From Myxococcales bacterium (GTDB taxonomy: Bacteria; Myxococcota; Polyangia; HGW-17; SLPX01): a DNA stretch of 13,339 bases. The stretch is taken from NCBI GenBank assembly GCA_007131745.1, contig SLPX01000410.1:1-13339 (forward strand). The letters are read 5' to 3'. Shown here piece after piece: positions 1-7,274 of this stretch. Each line of letters opens with the position of its first letter. Within the stretch, counting starts at the first letter, position 1. The notes beneath the pieces were generated by a model. It worked only from the letters and a program-made list of their open reading frames with translations. It was not told the origin of the DNA and searched no databases. The position numbers and the translations under genes are program-made.

Positions 1-460
1 AATTTTCCTGCTTTCAAACCTGCTCCTTCAAAGAGCAGAATATCTTATCTAGTCAATCTCCGCCGCCGCACCGTGTAATTTCATCTGAAAAGCGCGCTCC
101 TCCAAAAACGCCAATTTGTCTCTATAGTGTCGCCTCTTGTCAAGGTTCCCATTTAAATAGATGCCCGCGGCCGGAATGCAAGTCCTATTTTCAGATTTAT
201 TTCATTTTTTCGGGTAATTCTGCTGAAACCTTTCAATAAATGTCTACCGAATTAGTCTATTTTTAGTCTGTGTTTTCAAAGGTTTCCGGCTTTTGCCTAA
301 ACCTTTTTCATTTCCGACTATTATTATGGAGGCACTCTGGAATATGTCAAATCCCTGTCGGTCGGCGTGGATTCGTCGTCAATCCGCATCCTGGCGCTGA
401 TGGGTCTCGGTGGGTGGGATCGCTGATTCCCGGGAGGTTATCTCCGGGTGTAATATCTTC
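1..460. other. Left intergenic region without a convincing gene
   Basis: No frame here has a credible start, ribosome binding site and protein-like product. The first ~310 bases are AT-rich; about 326-450 is more GC-rich. At the left edge the minus strand reads an open frame (residues D-I-L-L-F-E-G-A-G-L-K-A-G-K, about 45 down to 3) with AAGGAG just before a possible TTG start at 17. A minus-strand gene could therefore begin at the window edge, but too little is visible to call it. A plus-strand frame from 301 to 426 looks protein-like but lacks a normal start. An imperfect hairpin (CCCGGGAG/CTCCGGG, about 429-447) sits just before the promoter at 461. Confidence 0.6.
278..308 (+). terminator. 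Terminator-like hairpin
   Basis: AAAGGTTT (278-285) and AAACCTTT (299-306) form a perfect 8-bp stem. The loop can fold further as GGC-TTTT-GCC, and a short T run follows (304-308). The stem is AT-rich and no gene is seen directly upstream, so it could be a weak terminator for something to the left or chance. GAAACCTTT at 225-233 can compete for the same arm. Confidence 0.25.
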
Positions 461-489
461 TTGAAAACATCATATTGAAATAGTATGAT
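461..489 (+). promoter_or_regulatory. Sigma-70-like promoter of the VWA lipoprotein gene
   Basis: TTGAAA (461-466), exactly 17 bases, then TATGAT (484-489): each box differs from consensus at one position and the spacing is optimal. Transcription would start near 496, giving a leader of about 120 nt before the ATG at 617. This is the best promoter match I found in the window. It is unproven and assumes a housekeeping sigma factor with standard box preference. Confidence 0.55.
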
Positions 490-616
490 TAAACTGTTGG
501 AATCAGGTTGTTGAAGGAAAGTATTTCCATTGTTTTGAAAGTTCGGAAGAATAGGTTTTTTTAAGTGGTGTTATCAAGAATTCAGGGCGAATATTGTGAT
601 AATGAAGGAGGATAGA

Positions 617-2215
617 ATGTTAGGAAAAATAAGGTTTTTGTCGTTGGCTGCAGGATTTTTCGCTGTTTGCCTGTACGCGTGCGGGCCGTCGCCCGGAGTC
701 GGTAATCCATGCCCGGATGGAGAAGAGCCGGATGAACACGGTGAATGCGTGCCCATTGTAAACGGCGATGGTGACGCGGGCGTGGTCGATCCGAACGACG
801 ACGGAGGCGGAAACAACAATGGAAATGTCGACGGTGAAGTTCCGGATCTCTGGCAGGATACCTCCGGAGACGGAGTGCCGGACATCTATGACAACTGCCC
901 GAACCACTACAATCCCGACCAGGCCGACAGGGACGGAGACGGGGTGGGCGACGTGTGCGACAACTGTCCCGACCATTACAACCCTGATCAGACCGATTCC
1001 AACGGGGACGGAATAGGCGACGCGTGTTCTCCTGAGCCCGCGGGAGATCTTTGCGGAGAGATCCTTGTAGAGTTCGAGTATATCGATCCTCCGAACCCGA
1101 ATGTTTTTATCACGGTGGATGAATCGGGTTCCATGGGCGCAACCGACGGCACACCCTACACGCGTACCGAGAGGGTTCGCCAGGGCATCGCCGAGATGGC
1201 CAACATGGTCGCCGACGATGTCAGGCTCGGGCTCGGCGGGTTCAGGGGAAGTTGCTCCAACCCGGTCAGCCAGTACCTTGCGCTGGGCCAGCACAGCGCG
1301 GCCACGATAATAAGCGCGGCCAACGGTTTGATTGCAAGCGGTTTGACTCCCATGCACCAGGCGCCCCGGGATATCCGCATTAACAATCGCTTGGAAGATC
1401 CTTCGGATCCGTTGAATGATCAGCGCCCAAGGGCGTTTATCCTCATAAATGACGGCGCGCCCAATGCTTGTACTTGTTCTGAAGCCTTGGAATGCACTTC
1501 CACCGGCACTTGTGCCGACAAGACGGCTTGTGAGATCGCCAGATTGTACAACGAATACAACATTCCGACCTATATCGTGGGTTTTGCGTTCAGCTCGACC
1601 GTGTTCAATCAATTGGCCGAGGCAGGAAACACTGATAATCCCAACGATCCGGACAATCGGTATTTCATGGCTGATGATGGTGCTACGCTTGCAGCGGTGT
1701 TGCTCGCGATTTCAGAGGAACTGATAGTGATCGAATGCAATTACGCTATCAACCCTCCCGCGCCTTCGCCCGGGCAGGTTTGGGTCAAGTTCGACAACAG
1801 GTGGCTGGAACCACACGAATACACCTATGATCCGGATACCAGCGTTGTGAGCCTCTCAAACGCCGCGTGCGACGAGCTTCACGCGTTGGTCGGTGGCCCC
1901 GAGGACAACCTGGAGATCGTGATCGGTTGTCCGCTCTGCCTGCCGCCGGGGGAAGAATGTCCGCCCGAGTGGTGCGGGGAGGACTGGGAACCTCACCCGA
2001 TGTGCGAGGATTGTTTGCCCAAGGGTGTGCGCTGCGAAGAAGACGAAGATTGCTGCCCGCCGTTGGAATGCGTGGATCCGTCGAACGGAGAGTTCGAGGA
2101 GAAGGTGTGCTGGCCGCCGTGTTACCCGGTACACACCCCTTGCCAGAAAGATGACGACTGCTGCCCGCCGCTTGAGTGCAGGAACGGGAAGTGCTCACAC
2201 GACGGCATTGGTTGA
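617..2215 (+). CDS. Lipoprotein with TSP3 repeats, VWA domain and Cys-rich tail
   Basis: Start chosen at ATG 617 because GAAGGAGG (604-611) lies 5 bases upstream; the in-frame GTG at 596 precedes that site. The 532-residue product opens with a signal peptide and lipobox L19-Y-A-C22, so it is probably exported and lipid-anchored. An Asp/Gly/Asn-rich linker follows to about residue 75. Two Ca-binding thrombospondin type 3 repeats of 23 residues come next (about 92-137). A VWA domain (about 160-365) keeps the MIDAS motif D168-E-S170-G-S172, a downstream Thr (SGLTPM) and an Asp (INDGAP). The tail carries two C-x5-CC-PPLEC modules. VWA/TSP3 proteins bind ligands or matrix through divalent metals; the ligand here is unknown. 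It has its own promoter and stands alone. The domain calls are firm, the role is not. Confidence 0.9.
   Translation: MLGKIRFLSLAAGFFAVCLYACGPSPGVGNPCPDGEEPDEHGECVPIVNGDGDAGVVDPNDDGGGNNNGNVDGEVPDLWQDTSGDGVPDIYDNCPNHYNPDQADRDGDGVGDVCDNCPDHYNPDQTDSNGDGIGDACSPEPAGDLCGEILVEFEYIDPPNPNVFITVDESGSMGATDGTPYTRTERVRQGIAEMANMVADDVRLGLGGFRGSCSNPVSQYLALGQHSAATIISAANGLIASGLTPMHQAPRDIRINNRLEDPSDPLNDQRPRAFILINDGAPNACTCSEALECTSTGTCADKTACEIARLYNEYNIPTYIVGFAFSSTVFNQLAEAGNTDNPNDPDNRYFMADDGATLAAVLLAISEELIVIECNYAINPPAPSPGQVWVKFDNRWLEPHEYTYDPDTSVVSLSNAACDELHALVGGPEDNLEIVIGCPLCLPPGEECPPEWCGEDWEPHPMCEDCLPKGVRCEEDEDCCPPLECVDPSNGEFEEKVCWPPCYPVHTPCQKDDDCCPPLECRNGKCSHDGIG
890..1027 (+). repeat. Two tandem 69-bp TSP3-coding repeats
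   Basis: Units 890-958 and 959-1027 each encode 23 residues of the form D-N-C-P-x-H-Y-N-P-D-Q-x-D-x-x-G-D-G-x-G-D-x-C. Protein identity between the copies exceeds DNA identity; many third-codon positions differ. This points to an old duplication under selection rather than recent slippage. The Asp/Asn spacing is the usual calcium-binding pattern of thrombospondin type 3 repeats. Confidence 0.85.
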
Positions 2216-2415
2216 TGTGCCGGCCGGGGCGGACCTGAAGGAATTCCAGGGCGAATCCATCCATTTGCATTTCTTTTTATTTCCGGTTTTTTGGCAAAAA
2301 TATGCTTGCGGGTTTTGAAAATCATTGTTTCGCCGGCCCGGATATGGATAAATCAGTGTGATGTTGATCAACAAGATATGGAACCCGCATAACAAAAGAA
2401 AAGAGAGGTGTAGTC

Positions 2416-3129
2416 GTGGGCATGCGAATTCTCAGGGCCCAATATGCCCAAGGGGCTGATTTCATCAAGGAGATCGTCAAGGATGAAATCAAGGGACGCA
2501 GAATAATCCACAAGACAAAGATCCCACTGGCAGAAAAAGAACCGGTGATCCTGGAGATCTTGTTTCCTGCTCTTCCCAACAGGGTGTTGATAAGAGGGAG
2601 GGTGGCGGAAGTCGAAGAGAGCGGGGAGGAGCGGAAAGCTTTTATCACCGTTGATGCGGAAGATGAGGAGGCCCTGGATTTTCTCATTGGAAGAGCCAAG
2701 GCGCCCGATGTTGCGGATCACAGGGCGAGAAAGCATGATCGCGTTCCAATCGGCATTCCGGTCGATTGGCAGGTGGAGGGTTCGGGAGACGTGATAATAA
2801 GCGCAACGGATGACGTAGGAATCGGGGGCGTTCAGATTCGCACACTTTCTCCGCCTCCCGTGGGTACGGAGCTTACATTGAAGATAGGGCTGAACCCGTC
2901 GACGCGTGAGATCATTTCCATTCCCGGGAAAGTCGCATGGGTAAAGCAGGATGAGCAGTTCCAGGGTATGGGTGTGGAATTTCTGCCCACGGATGCCGAA
3001 GACAAGAGGCCGCTCAGGGAATTGCTGCAAAATATTCTCACGAGCGGAGAGATCGGCGGAGACACTTCCACCAGGAGAGCAGATAAAAAGGTAAAAGAGG
3101 AATCTGAAGACACCGACAAGCCGGATTAA
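2416..3129 (+). CDS. PilZ-domain protein
   Basis: Start taken at GTG 2416, with GAGAGGTG (2403-2410) about 5-7 bases upstream; ATG 2422 is the alternative. The 237-residue cytoplasmic protein has a C-terminal PilZ domain (about 103-208). It shows the RxxxR motif R105-K-H-D-R109, and D133-V-G135-I-G-G138 where (D/N)xSxxG is usual, so the Ser is replaced by Gly. The first ~95 residues form a similar beta-rich stretch (VILEILFPALPNRVLIRGRV) that may be a second, degenerate PilZ-like domain. The last ~25 residues are highly charged. PilZ domains bind c-di-GMP and adjust motility, adhesion or exopolysaccharide output; such proteins are numerous in deltaproteobacteria. It lies 200 bp after the VWA gene with no strong promoter seen between them. 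Confidence 0.85.
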   Translation: MGMRILRAQYAQGADFIKEIVKDEIKGRRIIHKTKIPLAEKEPVILEILFPALPNRVLIRGRVAEVEESGEERKAFITVDAEDEEALDFLIGRAKAPDVADHRARKHDRVPIGIPVDWQVEGSGDVIISATDDVGIGGVQIRTLSPPPVGTELTLKIGLNPSTREIISIPGKVAWVKQDEQFQGMGVEFLPTDAEDKRPLRELLQNILTSGEIGGDTSTRRADKKVKEESEDTDKPD

Positions 3130-3296
3130 TCTTCTTTTTCCTTTTTAGGGGCAGGTTTACCCGGCTCACCCAATCCGGCGAAAAGCTCCGTCCGGCTTTT
3201 TGTTGAATGCTCGGCCATTTTGTTTTTGCGCTTCCGGCCCATGGACCGGTGGCGTGCTTGCCTCTTGGCCTCTGTTTTCTTCGTTAAAGAAGCCAT
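3126..3296 (-). CDS. Small basic conserved-type protein, 56 residues
   Basis: The Met at 3296 is chosen because GGAG lies 7 bases before it on the minus strand; an upstream Met at 3335 would add 13 unlikely residues. The product begins MASLTKKTEAKRQARHRSMG, is strongly basic to about residue 34 and ends in a Lys/Glu-rich tail after ELFAGLGEPGKPAP. It has no Cys, signal peptide or membrane segment. From memory, small proteins of this build (a Lys/Arg-rich RKRKNK core, then an ELFAG segment) recur as unnamed proteins in deltaproteobacteria. The charge suggests RNA, DNA or ribosome binding, which is inference. Its stop (3126-3128) overlaps the PilZ stop (3127-3129) in the shared TTAA. Confidence 0.7.
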   Translation of the reverse strand: MASLTKKTEAKRQARHRSMGRKRKNKMAEHSTKSRTELFAGLGEPGKPAPKKEKED

Positions 3297-3471
3297 TGTT
3301 TTTCTCCAGTTAAAAAAGTTTGCACTTTGCGTCAAGACGCCGGCTCATCGGACGCTTGACAAAACTTACAAGACGATGAGATGGATTCATCTAGAACAAA
3401 ACTAAGGTCTTGTCAATGAGTCCGAAGATTCAAAAATTGAGACATGCTTTTTTGCAGGTGGTAAACAAGAG

Positions 3472-4377
3472 ATGATTCGGCCGGATTTCTTGAGTTATGA
3501 TATGCCTTTGTGGCGGCCTCCTTCTGAGGCTCGTTCCTTGATTGTTCAGGCGACGTACGGGTGTTCTCACAACCGCTGTACTTTTTGCTGCATGTACAGG
3601 GGCAAGCGTTTCCGGATCAGGCCCGAACAAGAGGTTGTGGATGAATTAACAGCGGTCTCTGATGTTTCGGGATCCGGAGTAAAACGAATTTTTCTCGCGG
3701 ATGGCGATCCTCTTGTGATCAAGGCGGATTCGATGGTCCGGATCCTGGAAGTTTGTAGAAGCCTTTTTCCTAAACTGGAAAGGGTGACCACATACGCAAC
3801 ACCCCAGAACCTGCTTCGCAAATCTCCGGCTGACTTGCGGAAGATTCGTGAAGCCGGGTTGACCATGCTGTATTATGGGGTTGAATCGGGTCACGATCCT
3901 ACTCTGGATGCGGTGGTCAAGGGCGTAAGCGCGGATGAAATCGCAGCGGGGGCTGAGAAGGCTCATGAAGCAGGGTTTGCACTGTCTGTCACTGTGCTGC
4001 TGGGATTGGCCGGCCGGGATCGGAGTCTTGCTCATGCCGTGGACACCGCCGCGTTGCTCAGCCGGATCGATCCTTTCTATGCTTCGGCCCTGACGATAAT
4101 GGATCCTGACATGTATGAGACGGATCTTGATTCGCATGTAGAACCGGACAAACCTTGGGGAGACATGGATGTCTGGGATTTGCTGAAGGAATTGCGTGAA
4201 ATGATTTCGGGTATGGATGTGAGCCGCTGTATATTTCGCTCCAACCATGCTTCGAACTACCTGCCGCTTAAGGGAGTTCTGCCCGCGGATCAAAAACGAT
4301 TGCTGGAAATGATAGACAGGGTCTTGCGGGAAAGAAGGGATGACAGTGTGCGTCCTGAAGGGCTCAGGGGCCTTTGA
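3472..4377 (+). CDS. Radical SAM protein with CX4CX2C cluster motif
   Basis: ATG 3472 is preceded by AGGTGG (3456-3461, spacing 10). The 301-residue protein has a radical SAM core. Its cluster motif is C31-S-H-N-R-C36-T-F-C39, one residue longer between the first two Cys than the canonical CX3CX2C, and C40 follows directly. ADGDP (76-80) resembles the SAM amino-group (GGE-like) motif, and YYGVESG (134-140) is typical of COG1032-like and HemN-like enzymes. The C-terminal SNHASNYLPLKG (257-268) looks like a family signature. There is no B12-binding, SPASM or TRAM domain. It should cleave SAM with a 4Fe-4S cluster in the cytoplasm; the substrate is unknown. It has no operon partner: the neighbours are convergent or separated by more than 130 bp. 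Confidence 0.85.
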   Translation: MIRPDFLSYDMPLWRPPSEARSLIVQATYGCSHNRCTFCCMYRGKRFRIRPEQEVVDELTAVSDVSGSGVKRIFLADGDPLVIKADSMVRILEVCRSLFPKLERVTTYATPQNLLRKSPADLRKIREAGLTMLYYGVESGHDPTLDAVVKGVSADEIAAGAEKAHEAGFALSVTVLLGLAGRDRSLAHAVDTAALLSRIDPFYASALTIMDPDMYETDLDSHVEPDKPWGDMDVWDLLKELREMISGMDVSRCIFRSNHASNYLPLKGVLPADQKRLLEMIDRVLRERRDDSVRPEGLRGL

Positions 4378-4393
4378 TGTTGTGCTGTTACTC

Positions 4394-4403
4394 CAACCGG
4401 TTG
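4394..4403. other. Palindrome between convergent stops
   Basis: CAACCGGTTG is a perfect 10-bp palindrome in the 26-bp gap between the convergent radical SAM gene (stop ends at 4377) and the PKD lipoprotein gene (stop begins at 4404). No T run follows on either strand, so it is not a clear terminator. Confidence 0.3.
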
Positions 4404-5588
4404 CTATTCGATTGAAATGCAGAATCCTCCCAGGTCAATGTCGCAGTAGCCTCCCCAGCTACATTCGTGGTCTTGTTCACATCGTCGGGGCGCGCAAAAC
4501 TCTTCGGGCGGAATCATGGGTTCGCCGACCGGACTGAAATCATAAAACCCGGTGCCGTCTCCTGTTTCACACCCAAGGAGGGGATCCGGACCGCAGTGTG
4601 CGTCTTCCCTGCATGAAGGAAGGCATACGTTTTCATCTGTTCCATGGAAACGGACGCAACCCGCGTGCGGAGGGCAGGTTCCGATTTCACAGCCCCTGCT
4701 GCACATTCCCCCCGCCGCCACCGGCAGGCAAAGACCTCCCAGGCATAACTCATCGTCGTATTCCCCCAGCCAGTTTCTGCATGGATCCCCGGTCTGCCCC
4801 AGGACGGGCGGCATACACGCCGAAGTCCATTGGGTCGACAGGTTTTCACTATCGAAGACGGGAACTGACAAGCATGAAGTCCCCGGCCTGGAGCAATCCT
4901 CATCGGTTTCACATGGGGGCATGCACAGGGGTTGCCTCCATGTCCATTCATCAGGATCAGGAGAGTCTTCCAAACCCGCAGTGCTGAGATCAACGCATAT
5001 CCCTTCGTCGCAAGGCGTTTCAAGGCATGAACTTGCGCAGAATCCGGTCATGTCGGCAGGGCATATTTCAATATCTTCACTTTCGTTGCAATGACAGTGC
5101 TCTGTCAGGCAATTCTCGTCCTCTTCGCAAAAACCTCCGAGTAAAGCGTGTTTCACTCGTACCAGTCCGACTTTTTTTACTTCGAGTATTCCGAAAGATC
5201 CCTCGATGAACAAGGTCACGTCATAGACCCCCGGTGTCTGATAGGTGTGTGCGGCTATTTGAGTGAACACCGGTTCGGTGTTGTCGCCGAATCTCCACTG
5301 GTAGGATTCGACTCCCTTGGAGGTAAGGGGGGAAAAATCGAGAGAAAAGGGTGCGGTGCCTACACAAGCGTTTGTCGAGTCATCTGTTTCCCAGTATTCG
5401 CAACCCGATACGACCATATCGGCCATGATTTCGCCGGTTCCGGCGTCCTCCACTCGGGAATCCGGGACATCGGCGTCGTGCTGAATTCCCGAATCCACGA
5501 CATTGTTTTCACCATTGCGGTCGCACCCTGCAAAGTGTGCTGTGGTTATGGAAACAATAATCGAGAGAGTGAATATAAAAATTTTCAT
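4404..5588 (-). CDS. Cys-rich lipoprotein with PKD domain
   Basis: Start placed at 5588 because the product (394 residues) then begins with a typical signal MKIFIFTLSIIVSITTAHFA and a lipobox F-A-G-C22; a weak GGAAAG lies upstream. The frame is open a further 62 codons upstream but those look non-coding. After a Ser/Asp-rich linker, a PKD domain spans about 63-147, with YQWRFGDN (96-103) and HTYQTPGVYDVTL (114-126). From residue 150 to the end there are 30 Cys, in modules such as CEEDENC, CETDEDC, CREDAHC and CEQDHEC. Such proteins are common, mostly uncharacterised, surface or periplasmic proteins of Myxococcota. PKD domains usually mediate protein or polysaccharide contacts. Asp at +2 would favour inner-membrane retention under E. 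coli Lol rules, which may not hold here. Confidence 0.85.
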   Translation of the reverse strand: MKIFIFTLSIIVSITTAHFAGCDRNGENNVVDSGIQHDADVPDSRVEDAGTGEIMADMVVSGCEYWETDDSTNACVGTAPFSLDFSPLTSKGVESYQWRFGDNTEPVFTQIAAHTYQTPGVYDVTLFIEGSFGILEVKKVGLVRVKHALLGGFCEEDENCLTEHCHCNESEDIEICPADMTGFCASSCLETPCDEGICVDLSTAGLEDSPDPDEWTWRQPLCMPPCETDEDCSRPGTSCLSVPVFDSENLSTQWTSACMPPVLGQTGDPCRNWLGEYDDELCLGGLCLPVAAGGMCSRGCEIGTCPPHAGCVRFHGTDENVCLPSCREDAHCGPDPLLGCETGDGTGFYDFSPVGEPMIPPEEFCAPRRCEQDHECSWGGYCDIDLGGFCISIE

Positions 5589-5663
5589 TGCTAATTCTTT
5601 CCGGTCAAACCGGGATCCGGATGTTTTTCCGGAACCAGGGTTCAACGTGTCTAATCCAAGTAC

Positions 5664-5692
5664 ATGATAGCGGATTACCTTGCAAACACCAA
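5664..5692 (-). promoter_or_regulatory. Possible promoter of the PKD lipoprotein gene
   Basis: On the minus strand TTGGTG (5692-5687), 17 bases, then TATCAT (5669-5664). The -10 box is one mismatch from consensus; the -35 box is weak. It lies about 75 bases before the start codon at 5588. Confidence 0.3.
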
Positions 5693-5761
5693 GCTTCAGA
5701 ATTGGTGATTTGCCGGAAGATTGCACACATCCGCCGGTTTTTTTTAGAAAGCGAACACTGT

Positions 5762-5793
5762 TTGACATCATCATGGAAAGCTGGTCATATAAA
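5762..5793 (+). promoter_or_regulatory. Possible promoter of the RCC1 lipoprotein gene
   Basis: A perfect -35 box TTGACA (5762-5767) is followed by TCATAT at 17-base spacing (5785-5790) or TATAAA at 20-base spacing (5788-5793). Neither combination is ideal: the first has a poor -10, the second over-long spacing. The position, just upstream of a leader ORF and the RCC1 gene, fits. Confidence 0.4.
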
Positions 5794-5819
5794 CGGCCAT
5801 GTAGTTAAGGAGCATAAGG

Positions 5820-5852
5820 ATGGTGTCGTGTTTACCATACATAAGGATGTGA
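5820..5852 (+). CDS. Ten-codon leader ORF before the RCC1 gene
   Basis: ATG 5820 has a strong TAAGGAG (5806-5812) 7 bases upstream and encodes MVSCLPYIRM followed by TGA (5850-5852). The RCC1 gene's own AAGG (5843-5846) lies inside this ORF and its ATG at 5856 is 3 bases after the stop. Translation of the leader would thus pass through the RCC1 ribosome binding site, which allows coupling or leader control. The peptide has no run of one amino acid to suggest attenuation. It could be chance. Confidence 0.35.
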   Translation: MVSCLPYIRM

Positions 5853-5855
5853 GAA

Positions 5856-7274
5856 ATGCCGTTTAATAGTAGGTGGTTTACAGGCTTGAGTATAGTTGCT
5901 TTTGTTTTGTCCGGAATTTCCGTACACGGGTGCAAGGACGACGGATCCAAAACAGGTCTTGAATGTCTGGGGGGCAGTGTCGAGTGCTACGGCACCTGCG
6001 CTTTTACCGATTTCAACCCGAGTCATTGCGGTGAATGCGGTAACGTGTGTAAAGCCGAACATTCTTGTATTGAAGGCGAATGTGTTCTCGTCTGTCTTAT
6101 CGATACGACCGACTGCGATGGTGTTTGCGTGAACATTCAGGATGATCCTGATAATTGCGGTGAGTGCGGATATGTGTGCGGAGCGGACGAGGTCTGCAGC
6201 AGCGGTGAATGTGCTGTATATCAAGGAGCAATATCCATAACCGCGGGTTTCGGTCACACTTGCGCGGTGGAGGAAGCCGGCACGGTTTGGTGTTGGGGGT
6301 ACAATGGCTTCGGACAACTCGGAGACGGCACTACCCAAAACAGGAAGACCAAGGTTTTGGTATCCGGGCTGGAGGGTGTTTCGGACGTGGCCGCGGGCAG
6401 TTGGCACACGTGCGCTCTTCTTGACGGCGGCACTGTGGCTTGTTGGGGGAACAATGAAAACGGGCAGCTGGGAAACGGCTCGACGAGCGATGAGCATACT
6501 CCGGTCGAAGTCTCAGTGCTTTCGAGTGTATCACACGTAACCGCAGGGTCGGACCATACTTGCGCATTGAAACTCGATTCCACTGTTTGGTGCTGGGGCG
6601 ACAATTCTTGGGGGCAGCTTGGTGACGAATCTTCAGCGTCCCGTTATTCGCCCGTGCAAGTTCCGGAAGCATCCGGGGCCGTGGCTATATCAACCGGGAA
6701 TTGGCATACTTGTGCTGTCCTGGACGACGGTACTGCAAGGTGCTGGGGGAAGAATGAAGACGGCCAGGCGGGCGATTCCACCACATTTAACCGAAATACG
6801 CCCGTAGAAGTTTCAGGTCTCGAATCGGCCGTAGCCGTGACATGCGGATACAGTCATTCATGCGGGGTTGATGAAGACGGACTTGGGTGGTGTTGGGGTG
6901 ATAACTGGCACGGACAGCTTGGCGACGGCGGAACCGTCGGTAAGCTCAGTCCTGTTGAGGTCATCGAATTGAGCGGGGTAGAGGCTGTCACAGCAGGAAG
7001 ATTTCACTCCTGCGCGATGAAAAGCGACGGCGAAGTTTTGTGCTGGGGATACAACAATTATGGACAGCTCGGCAATGGGTCGTTGGAGGGCAAAACCGAA
7101 CCTACCAAAGTTTCCGGGATCTCTTCGATTAAAGCCTTGGCTGCGGGTGGTTCGCATACCTGTGCAATGGACGACGTAGGAGATGTTTGGTGTTGGGGGT
7201 GGAATCGTTACGGTCAGATAGGCGACTCCACGTTACAGGATCGTTCATCGCCTGTGGGAGTCATGGTTCAATGA
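5856..7274 (+). CDS. RCC1-repeat seven-bladed propeller lipoprotein
   Basis: ATG 5856 has AAGGA (5843-5847) 8 bases upstream. The 472-residue product starts with a signal peptide ending S-V-H-G-C26, a lipobox with an unusual His at -2. Two Cys-rich modules (about 44-76 and 87-119) share the pattern NCGECGxVC...C..GEC. The rest (123-472) is seven RCC1 repeats of exactly 50 residues, each with H[TS]C then [A/R/L/W]CWGxNxxGQxG. Two Cys ten residues apart occur in every blade (136/146 through 436/446), plausibly a disulfide in each. The repeats should close into one propeller, a protein-interaction scaffold on the cell surface. Bacterial RCC1 proteins have no general function and this one shows no catalytic domain. 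It is divergent from the PKD lipoprotein. Confidence 0.9.
   Translation: MPFNSRWFTGLSIVAFVLSGISVHGCKDDGSKTGLECLGGSVECYGTCAFTDFNPSHCGECGNVCKAEHSCIEGECVLVCLIDTTDCDGVCVNIQDDPDNCGECGYVCGADEVCSSGECAVYQGAISITAGFGHTCAVEEAGTVWCWGYNGFGQLGDGTTQNRKTKVLVSGLEGVSDVAAGSWHTCALLDGGTVACWGNNENGQLGNGSTSDEHTPVEVSVLSSVSHVTAGSDHTCALKLDSTVWCWGDNSWGQLGDESSASRYSPVQVPEASGAVAISTGNWHTCAVLDDGTARCWGKNEDGQAGDSTTFNRNTPVEVSGLESAVAVTCGYSHSCGVDEDGLGWCWGDNWHGQLGDGGTVGKLSPVEVIELSGVEAVTAGRFHSCAMKSDGEVLCWGYNNYGQLGNGSLEGKTEPTKVSGISSIKALAAGGSHTCAMDDVGDVWCWGWNRYGQIGDSTLQDRSSPVGVMVQ
6222..7271 (+). repeat. Seven 150-bp RCC1-coding repeats
   Basis: The C-terminal 350 codons divide into seven units of 50 codons with no insertion or deletion: the conserved His falls at residues 134, 184, 234, 284, 334, 384 and 434. 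Repeats agree in protein sequence much more than in DNA, so they are diverged copies under selection. This count matches a complete seven-bladed RCC1 propeller. Confidence 0.9.

Noticed and set aside
620..1612. 330-codon open frame antisense to the VWA gene
   Set aside because: It mirrors the real gene's codon pattern, has no ribosome binding site or recognisable domain, and runs through the TSP3 repeats in reverse.
3356..3386. Perfect TTGACA before the radical SAM gene as a promoter
   Set aside because: No -10 box better than three matches lies at 16-18 bases; AGATGG or ATGGAT are too poor to call.
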